Shown in pieces: positions 8,972-17,226 of a DNA stretch of 64,000 nt. This DNA is from Thalassobius sp. I31.1 (GTDB lineage Bacteria; Pseudomonadota; Alphaproteobacteria; Rhodobacterales; Rhodobacteraceae). The translations under genes were made by a program, and so were the position numbers. The notes beneath the pieces are model-generated. The model made no database searches, was not told where the DNA came from, and was given only the letters and a program-made list of their open reading frames with translations. Every line of letters starts with the position of its first letter. The stretch's first letter is position 1. The DNA lies in NCBI RefSeq assembly GCF_003031585.1, contig NZ_PWAA01000033.1:124001-188000 (forward strand), given 5' to 3'.

Positions 8972-9748
8972 ATGAAAGTCACCGTATGTCAGATCGATCC
9001 CCGCCCGGGACACCTGGATGGAGAGCTGAATGCGCTTGCGGAACATGTGAAAGCGGAAGGCACAGACTTCCTGTTGTTGCCGGAAATGAGCCTGTCTGCC
9101 TGGCTTGCCGCCGATCAGAACCCCGACGCTGCCCGCTGGGCCCAGGCCGTGACTGATCACGAAGCGCGCATTGCAGAATTTGACCAACTGGGCGCGAAGG
9201 CCGTGATGGGCACACGCCCGATTGTGAACGCCCAGGGCAGCCGCCGCAACCAGGCCTATCTGTGGGACGCAGAAAGCAAGACCACCAGTGGGCTGCATGA
9301 GAAATACTATCTGCCCGATGAAGAAGGCTATTGGGAACACACCTGGTATGATCGCGGCGACAAAAGCTTTGATATCGGCCGCGCGCTAGACATGCGGATT
9401 GGCGTGCAGATCTGTACTGAAATGTGGTTCCTTGAATGGGCCCGCCACTATGCCGCGTCCCGCGCGGATCTTTTGTGCATCCCACGCGCCACCCCGCATG
9501 GATCACAACGCAAATGGCTGGCCGGTGGTCAGGCATCCGCAGTCTGTTCCGGCGCTTATGGGTTGTCCTCAAACCTCTGGTGCCCTGAGGGCGACAAAGC
9601 GAACTGTGGCGGGTTGTCCTGGATCGTCAGCCCAGAAGGCGACATCCTGGCCGAAACCGACCCGGACACTCCTTTTGCAACGGTAGAGATTGATCTGGAT
9701 TTTGCCCGTGAAAGCAAAGCCACCTATCCACGGTATGTGCCGGAGTAA
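8972..9748 (+). CDS. carbon-nitrogen hydrolase (nitrilase superfamily)
   Basis: 258-residue amidase of the nitrilase superfamily, which cleaves amide or nitrile bonds outside peptides. The full Glu-Lys-Cys triad is visible: E38 in LLLPEMSL, K111 in HEKYYLPDEEG and C148 in GVQICTEMWF. Two further cysteines lie in WCPEGDKANCGG. The start at 8972 is supported by TGAGGAG seven bases upstream. It stands alone, divergent from an Lrp-type regulator, and could release ammonia from a small amide or N-carbamoyl compound; the substrate is not predictable here. Confidence 0.9.
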   Translation: MKVTVCQIDPRPGHLDGELNALAEHVKAEGTDFLLLPEMSLSAWLAADQNPDAARWAQAVTDHEARIAEFDQLGAKAVMGTRPIVNAQGSRRNQAYLWDAESKTTSGLHEKYYLPDEEGYWEHTWYDRGDKSFDIGRALDMRIGVQICTEMWFLEWARHYAASRADLLCIPRATPHGSQRKWLAGGQASAVCSGAYGLSSNLWCPEGDKANCGGLSWIVSPEGDILAETDPDTPFATVEIDLDFARESKATYPRYVPE

Positions 9749-9755
9749 ATAATTT

Positions 9756-9784
9756 AGCCTCGGAGCATCAAAGTGTCCGGGGCT
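9756..9784. terminator. stem-loop between convergent genes
   Basis: Arms AGCCTCGGA and TCCGGGGCT pair over nine positions with one wobble, around an 11-base loop, between two convergent genes. There is no good T run on either side, so it may stop transcription weakly or protect 3' ends. Confidence 0.45.
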
Positions 9785-9790
9785 ATCCTC

Positions 9791-10078
9791 TTAAGTCGAT
9801 CCTTCAGGGTTTTCGGTTGTCACATGTGAAAAATGTTCACGATCCCAATCATCTGGACGGAATAGAACTTTCCCCCATGACAGCACCCGATCAGTTGTTC
9901 GATAAGGTATCTCAGCGACTGCGCAATCATGTTCAAATTCTTCTGGTGCCATATGAAAATGCTCGTGCTTTCGATCAAGCCCATTCAAAAGCTCAATCAA
10001 TTCATCGCGCCCCGCTTCATTCACACTCATTTCAAATTGCCCGTCTTTGGTCAGGCACATTGTAATTCTCGGCTTCAT
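9791..10078 (-). CDS. small hypothetical protein, possibly Imm32-like
   Basis: 95 residues from the ATG at 10078; a TTG at 10096 would add six. The protein is acidic and soluble, with a predicted N-terminal strand, a helix (ELIELLNGLDRK) and then HEHFHMAPEEF. The pattern 'nEaGrdELIelLngL..k.eHfH' resembles the Imm32 group of small proteins found in polymorphic-toxin immunity sets, but no toxin gene is near. It sits alone between the nitrilase gene and the end of the aap operon. Function not assigned. Confidence 0.6.
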   Translation of the reverse strand: MKPRITMCLTKDGQFEMSVNEAGRDELIELLNGLDRKHEHFHMAPEEFEHDCAVAEIPYRTTDRVLSWGKVLFRPDDWDREHFSHVTTENPEGST

Positions 10079-10149
10079 AATTTCGTTCCAGTCCAAATAT
10101 TCATCACAACAACATATAGCGATTTAAAACTTGCATCCCAAACAAAAAA

Positions 10150-10178
10150 CCCGGCCACATGGACCGGGGTTTTCTTTT
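10150..10178 (-). terminator. terminator of the aap operon
   Basis: On the minus strand the stem CCCCGGTCC/GGCCGGG (one mismatch) is followed by TTTTTTG, 16 bases beyond the aapP stop. It is flanked by T/A runs on both sides, so it may also act on the plus strand. Confidence 0.8.
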
Positions 10179-10193
10179 GGTATGTTGGGGTGA

Positions 10194-10985
10194 TCAGTGA
10201 CCCAGGATCTGGCTGAGAAACAGTTGGGTGCGTTCAGACTTCGGATTGTTGAAGAACTCTTCCGGTTCGTTCTGTTCCACGATCTGGCCCTGGTCCATGA
10301 AAATCACACGGTTCGCAACCTGACGGGCAAAGCCCATCTCATGCGTTACGCAGATCATTGTCATGCCCTCTTCCGCCAGTTCGATCATGGTATCCAGAAC
10401 CTCTTTGATCATCTCCGGGTCAAGCGCAGATGTTGGTTCGTCAAACAGCATGATGCGTGGCTTCATGCAGAGCGAGCGGGCGATTGCCACACGCTGCTGC
10501 TGACCACCGGACAACTGGCCCGGGTACTTCAGGGCCTGATCCGGGATTTTCACCTTCTCAAGGAAGTGCATCGCTGTTTCTTCCGCTTCTTTGCGCGGCA
10601 CTTTCCGCACCCAGATCGGGGCCAGTGTACAGTTTTCCAGAATGGTCAGATGCGGGAAGAGGTTGAAGTGCTGGAAACACATGCCAACTTCACGACGGAC
10701 CTTATCGATGTTTTTCAGATCTGAGGTCAGCTCAGTCCCGTCAACGATAATGTCCCCCTGCTGGTGCTCTTCCAGACGGTTGATACAACGGATCAGCGTC
10801 GATTTCCCGGAACCCGAAGGCCCCGCGATAACGATACGTTCACCTTCATTCACAGTCAGGTTGATGTCACGCAGCACGTGAAAGGCACCATACCATTTGT
10901 TCATGTTGTTGATCTGGATCGCCACGTCGCTACCGACATGCATTTTAGAGCGATCAATTTGACGTTCAGTTGCAAGTTCAGACAT
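10194..10985 (-). CDS. aapP: general amino-acid ABC transporter, ATP-binding protein
   Basis: 263-residue ATPase that powers broad-specificity L-amino-acid uptake at the inner membrane. Walker A is GPSGSGKST (about 55-63), Q-loop [10 protein letters not shown], signature [15 protein letters not shown], Walker [14 protein letters not shown] and switch histidine in CVTHEMGF. It is the last gene of aapJQMP, 15 bases after aapM, and is followed by an intrinsic terminator. No defects seen. Confidence 0.96.
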   Translation of the reverse strand: MSELATERQIDRSKMHVGSDVAIQINNMNKWYGAFHVLRDINLTVNEGERIVIAGPSGSGKSTLIRCINRLEEHQQGDIIVDGTELTSDLKNIDKVRREVGMCFQHFNLFPHLTILENCTLAPIWVRKVPRKEAEETAMHFLEKVKIPDQALKYPGQLSGGQQQRVAIARSLCMKPRIMLFDEPTSALDPEMIKEVLDTMIELAEEGMTMICVTHEMGFARQVANRVIFMDQGQIVEQNEPEEFFNNPKSERTQLFLSQILGH

Positions 10986-11000
10986 TGGTTGAACTCCTTC

Positions 11001-12350
11001 TTAATGGGATGTCTTGAGCTTGCGCTCGAGATACATGGAGTAGCGGGACATGGAGAAGCAGAAGACAAAGAACACAATCGCGATGAAGGCGAAGAGTTCC
11101 CAGTAAATGCCGTTCCAGGCTGCGTCCGCGCGAATGCCGTTTGTCAGGCCAAGCGGATCGAGGATCGCGATGATCGAAACAAGCGTGGTGTCTTTGAAGA
11201 TACCAATAAAGTTCGACACGATACCCGGGATCGAGATCTTCAGTGCCTGTGGCATGATGATCAGTCGCTGTGCCTGCCAGTAGTTCAGACCAAGGGAGTC
11301 AGCCCCCTCATACTGGCCACGTGGCAAGGCTGCCAGACCACCCCGGATCACCTCAGCCATATAGGCAGACGCAAACAGGGTAACCATGATCAGAACCCGC
11401 AGGATGATGTCAAATTCCGTGCCGGGTGGCAGGAAGATGTTCAGCAGGGTTGATGCAACAAACAGCAGTGTGATCAGTGGCACGCCACGGATGAATTCGA
11501 TGAACCCAACGCAAAGTGCTTTTACGATCAACAGATCAGACTGACGACCCAGCGCCAGGACGATACCAATTGGCAGGGAACCAACGATTGCGACCACACC
11601 GATAAAGATCGACACGGTAAAGCCACCGAATTTACGGCTTTCCACAACCGGAATATCCAGCGCGATGATGCTTTGCATCAGATCCGCAAACGGCCCCATC
11701 AGGAACAGCCACCAGATCACAGGCAGAACAACTGCAATGATCAGTCCGGCCAGCTCACCAACAATATCCGCGAGGTATTTAAAGGCAAAGTAACCGATGG
11801 CAAAACCAAGCGCCGCAGCAACCGGGAACCACACGGTACCGCCCCACATCAGCCATGGCATGGCAAATGGGAAGACCGCAGTGATGATCAGCATTTTGCG
11901 CGGCAGTTTATCAAACAGAACCGGTGCAACAGCCGCAAGGATCAGCACAAAAGTAAAGATCGGACGGAAATACGCAGGCCACGCACCTTCGGGTGGATTA
12001 CCAAGGTACATTGTCGGATCAACCGGGTATGGCGGATAGAAACCAAATACCAGCTGTACCCAGCGGTCGTTGATCACAGCCCAGCAGGCCCCTTCATGAT
12101 GCTCACCATAGGTTGCCTTCAGGATCTCGCGGCATTCTGTCAGGGAACTTGCATTCCAGACAGACTGAAACGCCCATGGAAGCACGCCAGACAGAACGAA
12201 AAGCACCAGGACAATGGACAGGATGGTCAGGACAGAATTCAGAATTGAACTGAACAGGTTCGCCTTGGCCCAGCCGATGAAGCCCACGGTGGATGCCGGT
12301 GGCTCTTTCTCCGGCAGCATTTCTGTACGAACGAAAGAAATATCACTCAT
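11001..12350 (-). CDS. aapM: general amino-acid ABC transporter, permease AapM
   Basis: 449-residue inner-membrane permease of the HAAT family. It has the long N-terminal extension typical of AapM (several membrane segments and a periplasmic loop with paired cysteines, EC..I and GACW) and a C-terminal transport domain with the EAA-type block RGGLAALPRGQYEGADSLGL. It pairs with AapQ; only two bases separate the two genes. Confidence 0.95.
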   Translation of the reverse strand: MSDISFVRTEMLPEKEPPASTVGFIGWAKANLFSSILNSVLTILSIVLVLFVLSGVLPWAFQSVWNASSLTECREILKATYGEHHEGACWAVINDRWVQLVFGFYPPYPVDPTMYLGNPPEGAWPAYFRPIFTFVLILAAVAPVLFDKLPRKMLIITAVFPFAMPWLMWGGTVWFPVAAALGFAIGYFAFKYLADIVGELAGLIIAVVLPVIWWLFLMGPFADLMQSIIALDIPVVESRKFGGFTVSIFIGVVAIVGSLPIGIVLALGRQSDLLIVKALCVGFIEFIRGVPLITLLFVASTLLNIFLPPGTEFDIILRVLIMVTLFASAYMAEVIRGGLAALPRGQYEGADSLGLNYWQAQRLIIMPQALKISIPGIVSNFIGIFKDTTLVSIIAILDPLGLTNGIRADAAWNGIYWELFAFIAIVFFVFCFSMSRYSMYLERKLKTSH

Positions 12351-12352
12351 TC

Positions 12353-13684
12353 TCAGCGCTCCTGCAATTTGATGGATTCATTGTACCAGTTCATCGCCAT
12401 CGAGATCGTCAGCGAGATGGAAAGGTAAATGAGCATACCGAGAAGAACGGTTTCAAGTTCGCGGCCGGTCTGGTTCAGGGTTACCCCCATCAGCGTACCG
12501 GTCAGATCCATATAACCCACCGCAATCGCGAGGGAGGAGTTCTTCGTCAGGTTAAGATAGTTGGAAATCAGCGGCGGAATGATCACACGCAGCGCCTGTG
12601 GTAGAACCACAAGACTCATGGTGCGGCCCGCGCTCAGACCCAGTGCACTCGCAGCTTCAGTCTGACCTTTAGAGATCGCCAGGATCCCCGCACGCACGAT
12701 TTCAGCGATAAAGGCAGCAGTGTACAGAGACAAAGCCAGCCAGAGCGCAATCAGAGAGTTCCGCAGATGCAGACCATCTTTGAAGTTAAAGCCCTTCAGT
12801 TCTGGTACAGTGAAGTACAGTCCCAGGAGGTAAAGCAGAATGACCATTGGCACCACAACAACAGCCAGGCGGATATACCAGGTTGTCGGACGGTCACCGG
12901 TTTTTTCCTGAATATCATCTGCACGCTGTTTGATCCGGCGTGAGATATAAAGCGTACCGGCCAGAAGTGCGACAATCGCGAGGAAATCAAGGCTGATCTG
13001 GAATGTGCCGCAAGCCGGGTTGATGTCGACCAGGCCTTCAGATCCATCATAATATGCAGCACAGGCTGCATCCGTTGATGAAGCACCAACAGGCAGATCG
13101 CCAAGGCCACCATCAAATTTCGGATCAGGAACATAGATACCACGGTTGGTCACAGCAACTGTGCCAAACAGGCTGACACTGGCTGTCGCATTGTCGCCCC
13201 GGAATTCGCGTGGACCAGGCGGGATCTCAATCATGATCGCCATGGCAAGCACGATCCACAGAAGGACCGGCACGTTCCGGAACATTTCAACGTAAACCGC
13301 CATCAGGCGGGAAACGACCCAGTTTTTGGAAAGACGCAGAACACCGACCAACACACCAATAACAGTGGCGGTGATACAGCCAAGAACCGCGATCACAAGC
13401 GTGTTCAGTACACCGATGAAAGCAGCGCGGATATGCGGACTTTGTGAATTATAGTCGAGAAGACGCTGGTTGATATCGTAGCCTGCAGGTTCCCAGAGGA
13501 AACGGAAGCTGGGCTCTTTGCCCAGTGCGGCCAGGTTATTGGATGTATTCCAGATCAGCCAGCCAAAGAACGCCGCAAACCCCAGAAGCGCGACCACCTG
13601 AATGGTGATGGCTCTGTAGCGCGTATCGTAAATCAGCATGGACAGTCGGAACGACTCCTTTGGGGGGTCGGTCATTACCGTCAT
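12353..13684 (-). CDS. aapQ: general amino-acid ABC transporter, permease AapQ
   Basis: 443-residue permease partner of AapM. The N-terminal half has a hydrophobic anchor (about 26-45) and a large insert with cysteines (DAACAAYYD, NPACGTF) as usual for AapQ; the C-terminal half carries the EAA-type block RAGILAISKGQTEAASALGL. The ATG at 13684 follows AGGGAA on the minus strand; a second in-frame ATG at 13675 is possible. A strong hairpin separates it from aapJ. Confidence 0.95.
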   Translation of the reverse strand: MTVMTDPPKESFRLSMLIYDTRYRAITIQVVALLGFAAFFGWLIWNTSNNLAALGKEPSFRFLWEPAGYDINQRLLDYNSQSPHIRAAFIGVLNTLVIAVLGCITATVIGVLVGVLRLSKNWVVSRLMAVYVEMFRNVPVLLWIVLAMAIMIEIPPGPREFRGDNATASVSLFGTVAVTNRGIYVPDPKFDGGLGDLPVGASSTDAACAAYYDGSEGLVDINPACGTFQISLDFLAIVALLAGTLYISRRIKQRADDIQEKTGDRPTTWYIRLAVVVVPMVILLYLLGLYFTVPELKGFNFKDGLHLRNSLIALWLALSLYTAAFIAEIVRAGILAISKGQTEAASALGLSAGRTMSLVVLPQALRVIIPPLISNYLNLTKNSSLAIAVGYMDLTGTLMGVTLNQTGRELETVLLGMLIYLSISLTISMAMNWYNESIKLQER

Positions 13685-13771
13685 GAAGACATTTCCCTGT
13701 TGTCCCGGGTCTTAAGGTGCGGTGCCTTTTGGCACTCATTCATCCCGGAGTTGTTTTACTTATGTATAATA

Positions 13772-13800
13772 GAAAAAGGGCGCGGAACATGCCGCGCCCC
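13772..13800 (-). terminator. intra-operon terminator/attenuator between aapJ and aapQ
   Basis: Minus-strand stem GGGGCGCGG/CCGCGCCC with loop CATGTT, followed by TTTTTC, 13 bases after the aapJ stop. Such a partial terminator normally lets the binding-protein gene be expressed well above the permease genes. Confidence 0.85.
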
Positions 13801-13813
13801 TTTCCTTATGTGT

Positions 13814-14830
13814 TTAGCGGAAGGGTGGGGAGTACAGCAGGCCGCCGTCTGTCCACTGTGCGTTCAGGCCGCGGGACAGAGCGATTGGTGTGTTCTCACC
13901 GATGTTACGCTCGAACAGTTCTGCGTAGTTGCCGCCAGCTTCCAGAGCGCGTTTGCCCCACTCTGCGTCCAGACCCAGCATCTCGCCCAGGGAACCTTCG
14001 GTGCCCAGCAGACGGTTGATTTCAGGGTTGTTGGAACCAGCAGCCATCTCAGCGATGTTTGCGGAAGTCACGCCCAGCTCTTCAGCTGTGATCAGTGCGT
14101 TCAGAGTCCAGCGAACAACATCGCCCCACTCGTTGTCGCCGTGGCGAACAAGCGGACCGAGAGGCTCTTTGGAGATGATTTCTGGCAGCAGAACGTGATC
14201 GCCTGGTGCTTCGAAAGTTGCACGTGTCGCAGCCAGACCGGATGCGTCAGTGGTGTAGACGTCACAAGCGCCAGCAAGGTACTGCTGTTGTGCTTCTGCG
14301 TTGGTTTCGATTGGCACTGGCTCATAAGAGATGCTGTTTGCACGGAAGAAGTCCGCGAGGTTCAGCTCAGTTGTGGTACCGGTCTGGATACAAACGGTCG
14401 CGCCGTCCAGATCTTTCGCGGAAGTCACACCCAGTTCAGTCGGAACCATGAAGCCCTGACCATCGTAGTAGTTCACGCCTACGAATTCAAACTTCAGGTC
14501 AACGTCACGGGAGAATGTCCATGTGGTGTTACGTGCCAGCATGTCGATCTCACCGGAAGCCAGCGCAGTGAAGCGGGTCTTACCAGTTGTCGGAACGAAT
14601 TCAACAGCGTTTGCGTCGCCAAGTACAGCAGCTGCAACAGCGCGGCATACGCCTACGTCAAAGCCTTCCCACTCGCCGTTTGCGTCAGGTGCCGCAAAAC
14701 CAACGAGACCCGTGGTCACACCACAGTTCAGTTTGCCGCGAGCCTGTACGTCATCAAGCGTACCAGCGTAAGCGCCGCCGGCAGCGATGCCAGCTACGGT
14801 CAGCGCGCCAAGAAATACGGATTTTGTCAT
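13814..14830 (-). CDS. aapJ: general amino-acid-binding periplasmic protein
   Basis: 338-residue solute-binding protein that captures L-amino acids in the periplasm for AapQMP. A signal peptide is clear (MTKSVFLGALTVAGIAAGGAYA, cleavage after AYA). The mature protein opens TLDDVQARGKLNCGVTTG and carries the family block DMLARNTTWTFSRD near residue 110. The start at 14830 is set by AGGAAGAGG on the minus strand and by the signal peptide; the frame stays open upstream to 14986 but that part is not protein-like. Its leader holds three stem-loops and a dyad. Confidence 0.95.
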   Translation of the reverse strand: MTKSVFLGALTVAGIAAGGAYAGTLDDVQARGKLNCGVTTGLVGFAAPDANGEWEGFDVGVCRAVAAAVLGDANAVEFVPTTGKTRFTALASGEIDMLARNTTWTFSRDVDLKFEFVGVNYYDGQGFMVPTELGVTSAKDLDGATVCIQTGTTTELNLADFFRANSISYEPVPIETNAEAQQQYLAGACDVYTTDASGLAATRATFEAPGDHVLLPEIISKEPLGPLVRHGDNEWGDVVRWTLNALITAEELGVTSANIAEMAAGSNNPEINRLLGTEGSLGEMLGLDAEWGKRALEAGGNYAELFERNIGENTPIALSRGLNAQWTDGGLLYSPPFR

Positions 14831-14850
14831 ATTAACCTCTTCCTGATGGT

Positions 14851-14914
14851 CCACCCGTTTTTGGGTGGTTGTTCCGGCCTTTGTGGCCGGGGTGATTTCC
14901 GGGGTTAGCCCCCG
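14851..14914 (-). promoter_or_regulatory. three-hairpin 5' leader of aapJ
   Basis: Three stem-loops stand in line directly before the aapJ ribosome site: GGGG/CCCC around TTAG (14901-14912), CCGGCC/GGCCGG with a five-base loop (14874-14890) and CCACCC/GGGTGG with a six-base loop (14851-14868). None is followed by a T run. They may stabilise the abundant aapJ message or bind a small RNA. Confidence 0.5.
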
Positions 14915-14966
14915 AGTATCAGGAGTTTGGTCAAATTCTGCCCTCAACGTCAAGGAATAGTCGCGC

Positions 14967-14989
14967 TTTGTGATGGAATGGGTCACAAA
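14967..14989. promoter_or_regulatory. candidate operator dyad upstream of aapJ
   Basis: Perfect inverted repeat TTTGTGA-N9-TCACAAA in the 241-base gap upstream of aapJ. Its size and symmetry suit a dimeric regulator; TGTGA half sites resemble CRP/FNR-type sites but the spacing (nine) is wider than usual for that family. No regulator is encoded next to it. Confidence 0.4.
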
Positions 14990-15071
14990 AATTTATGTGA
15001 AACACGCCTAAACCTGCCTATTCAGCCAGGAAATTCACGTATCCAACTGGACTCACCACAGGCAGCCGGTA

Positions 15072-15776
15072 TCAAAGGAGTGCATAAAATGCAGCAGCAT
15101 CCATAAAGGACTGTCGCTTTACGCCTACCATTTGTTCGTTTTCTTCATCCTCACCCCACTGGCTGATCTGCCAGGTCTCGTCGATTCGCGACATATCCCA
15201 GAGGTTGTCCGCGGTATCATGGGCATGTATCAGGGCGAATGCGATGATCAGCGACCCGGACAGGGCCACAAGGTCATGAAACGCAGCAAGTTGAAAGGGT
15301 TCCAGTGCTTTGACCTGCGCTTCCAGGCGCGCAAGACTGTCTTTTGGCTGTGAGGCAAACATCACCCCTTCAACCGGGGTCAATGTCGCATTTAACGCAT
15401 CTTTCGCCCAGGCCAGCAGCGGATCCCAGGCCTGCGCCTGCAGATCAATCAGCTCCTGCGGGCCGTCAGCACGATAACAGATCAGATCCGTGCCACCGTA
15501 TTCCGCCAGCATTTCAGCGACGGCGCTATGCTGCGGGGTCACCTTATCAATCGCGGAATTGGCCATACGGGTGAAGGGCATCGTGTCCGGCCGGACTTCA
15601 TCTTCCTGCGCCTGCCATTCGGTCGCGATCTTTTCCGCAAGCGCCCGTGTCGGCACGGCGAAAGATGTCTTCGCTGGTGTTTTCACAGGGCGCCCGTCAA
15701 GCAGCACCCGAAACCCGTTGTCACAGGCTTCTACAGTGGTGTCTTTCCAGAAGCGTTTTGCCTTCCAGTCGCTCAT
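15072..15776 (-). CDS. ATP12 family chaperone for F1-ATPase assembly
   Basis: 234-residue relative of mitochondrial Atp12, which binds the F1 alpha subunit before assembly; common in alphaproteobacteria. Recognised by RFWKDTTVEACDNGFRVLLD at the N-terminus, DGRPVKTPAK and the block LICYRADGPQELIDLQ near residue 95. Its start overlaps the stop of the pseudouridine synthase gene by four bases, so it is the tail of an operon that also contains crcB. It is soluble and has no signal peptide. Confidence 0.92.
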   Translation of the reverse strand: MSDWKAKRFWKDTTVEACDNGFRVLLDGRPVKTPAKTSFAVPTRALAEKIATEWQAQEDEVRPDTMPFTRMANSAIDKVTPQHSAVAEMLAEYGGTDLICYRADGPQELIDLQAQAWDPLLAWAKDALNATLTPVEGVMFASQPKDSLARLEAQVKALEPFQLAAFHDLVALSGSLIIAFALIHAHDTADNLWDMSRIDETWQISQWGEDEENEQMVGVKRQSFMDAAAFYALL

Positions 15777-16819
15777 GTCAGATCCTCAAACGGGTCATCT
15801 GCCGCATCGCCCAACTCCCAGCCCAGCGTATCCCAGGTGCGCTGCATATGGTCGGGCAGCGGCGCTGTGATGGTCAGAGGCTTATTCGTCACCGGATGGG
15901 TCAGGGTCAGGCTGCGCGCGTGCAGATGCAGCTTTTTGCTAAGTTCACCGCCCAGTTGCGCGCCCCAGCCATCGCCAAGGTTTTCCTGGCCAGATCCGCC
16001 GTATTTGCCGTCACCAATGATCGGGTGGCCCAGTTCGGACATATGTGCCCGCAGCTGATGGGTCCGGCCAGTGACCGGCACAAGTGCTGCCCAGCTGACA
16101 CGACCACCAAGGCCGGAAATCACGGTGTAATCCGTGGTTGCACGTTTCGCGCCTTCCACTTCATCAATGTGACGCGGATGCACACAGTGCATTTTCTCGC
16201 CTTCGCCACCCTTACCGTGGCCCGGTGCTTTCACCAGCCCCCAGCGCAGCGTGCCATGACGTGGCATAGGCACACCAGCAACAGCGGCCCAGTAAATCTT
16301 ACGGGTATCGCGGGACCGGAAAGCTTCGGTCAGCGCGCTTGCCACCTTACGGGTCCGGGCCATGATGAGCACGCCGGATGTGTCTTTATCCAGGCGATGC
16401 ACCAGGCGCGGCTTTTCTTCCAGGCCAAATTTCAGGGCCTCCGCCAGACCATCAATATGACGTTTCTGCTTGCTGCCGCCCTGGGTCGGCAGACCGGGTG
16501 GTTTGTTCAGCGCAATAATGTGATCATCGCGATACAGAACAATCCCTTGCATCATACGCGCATCAGAATCCGACACATCTGGCGTCACCGGACGTTCCGC
16601 CATCTCATGTGCATCCGGCAATGGCGGCACGCGCACCACCTGCCCGGTTTCCAGACGGGTTGCGGTTTTCACCCGGCCGCCATCAACGCGAATGTCACCC
16701 TTGCGGCACAGTTTTTCAATCCGGCCCTGCGGGATATGCGGAAACAACCGGCGAAACCAGCGGTCCAGACGCTGATCAGATTCAGATTCAGTAATTTCAA
16801 TTTTCTGCACGCCACTCAT
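15773..16819 (-). CDS. rluC: RluC/RluD-family 23S rRNA pseudouridine synthase
   Basis: 348-residue enzyme that converts uridines of 23S rRNA to pseudouridine. An N-terminal S4 RNA-binding domain (about 14-75; DQRLDRWFRRLFPHIPQGRI) is followed by the catalytic domain with LVHRLDKDTSGVLIMART around residues 140-157, whose aspartate is the catalytic one. Also present: RTHQLRAHM.ELGHPIIGD. It overlaps crcB and the ATP12 gene by four bases each. RluC is the best fit by domain layout, but RluD-type activity cannot be excluded. Confidence 0.9.
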   Translation of the reverse strand: MSGVQKIEITESESDQRLDRWFRRLFPHIPQGRIEKLCRKGDIRVDGGRVKTATRLETGQVVRVPPLPDAHEMAERPVTPDVSDSDARMMQGIVLYRDDHIIALNKPPGLPTQGGSKQKRHIDGLAEALKFGLEEKPRLVHRLDKDTSGVLIMARTRKVASALTEAFRSRDTRKIYWAAVAGVPMPRHGTLRWGLVKAPGHGKGGEGEKMHCVHPRHIDEVEGAKRATTDYTVISGLGGRVSWAALVPVTGRTHQLRAHMSELGHPIIGDGKYGGSGQENLGDGWGAQLGGELSKKLHLHARSLTLTHPVTNKPLTITAPLPDHMQRTWDTLGWELGDAADDPFEDLT

Positions 16820-17193
16820 GCGAAGATCCCCCGTGCGATAGATACGCCCATAAACAGCGCCAGCACCGATGCGACAACAGAAAGCGTCATATAAAGTGCT
16901 GCCGAGCCAAACTGCCCGCGTTCGATCAGATTGAATGTTTCCAGCGAGAAGGCCGAAAACGTTGTAAACCCGCCCAGTACACCTGTCATGATAAAAGGTG
17001 TCAGCGCCACCAGTCCACGCACTTCGGCAAAGATCAGGAAGAACCCCATAAGGAATGATCCGATGATATTTGCGCCAAGCACACCAATGGGAAAGCCAAG
17101 CGCCGTAAAGCGCATCGCAGACAGAACGAGAGCATAACGAAGCGAAGCACCAATTGCCCCGCCAAGTGCCACCTGAAGAAAGGTTACAGACAT
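16816..17193 (-). CDS. crcB: fluoride efflux channel CrcB/Fluc
   Basis: 125-residue four-helix protein that forms a dual-topology dimeric fluoride channel in the inner membrane. Key marks are visible: GAIGASLRY at 12-20, N42 in GANIIGS, and the phenylalanine pair F79 and F82 in GGFTTFSAF. It overlaps the pseudouridine synthase gene by four bases. No fluoride riboswitch is apparent in the 33 bases upstream, so fluoride control, if any, is not seen here. Confidence 0.95.
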   Translation of the reverse strand: MSVTFLQVALGGAIGASLRYALVLSAMRFTALGFPIGVLGANIIGSFLMGFFLIFAEVRGLVALTPFIMTGVLGGFTTFSAFSLETFNLIERGQFGSAALYMTLSVVASVLALFMGVSIARGIFA

Positions 17194-17226
17194 AGAGGCT
17201 TCCTTTTGATCAGGCGGGCCGGAATG

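Noticed and set aside
17194-17226. fluoride riboswitch before crcB
   Set aside because: Only 33 bases are available between rarA and crcB and the conserved riboswitch core is not there.
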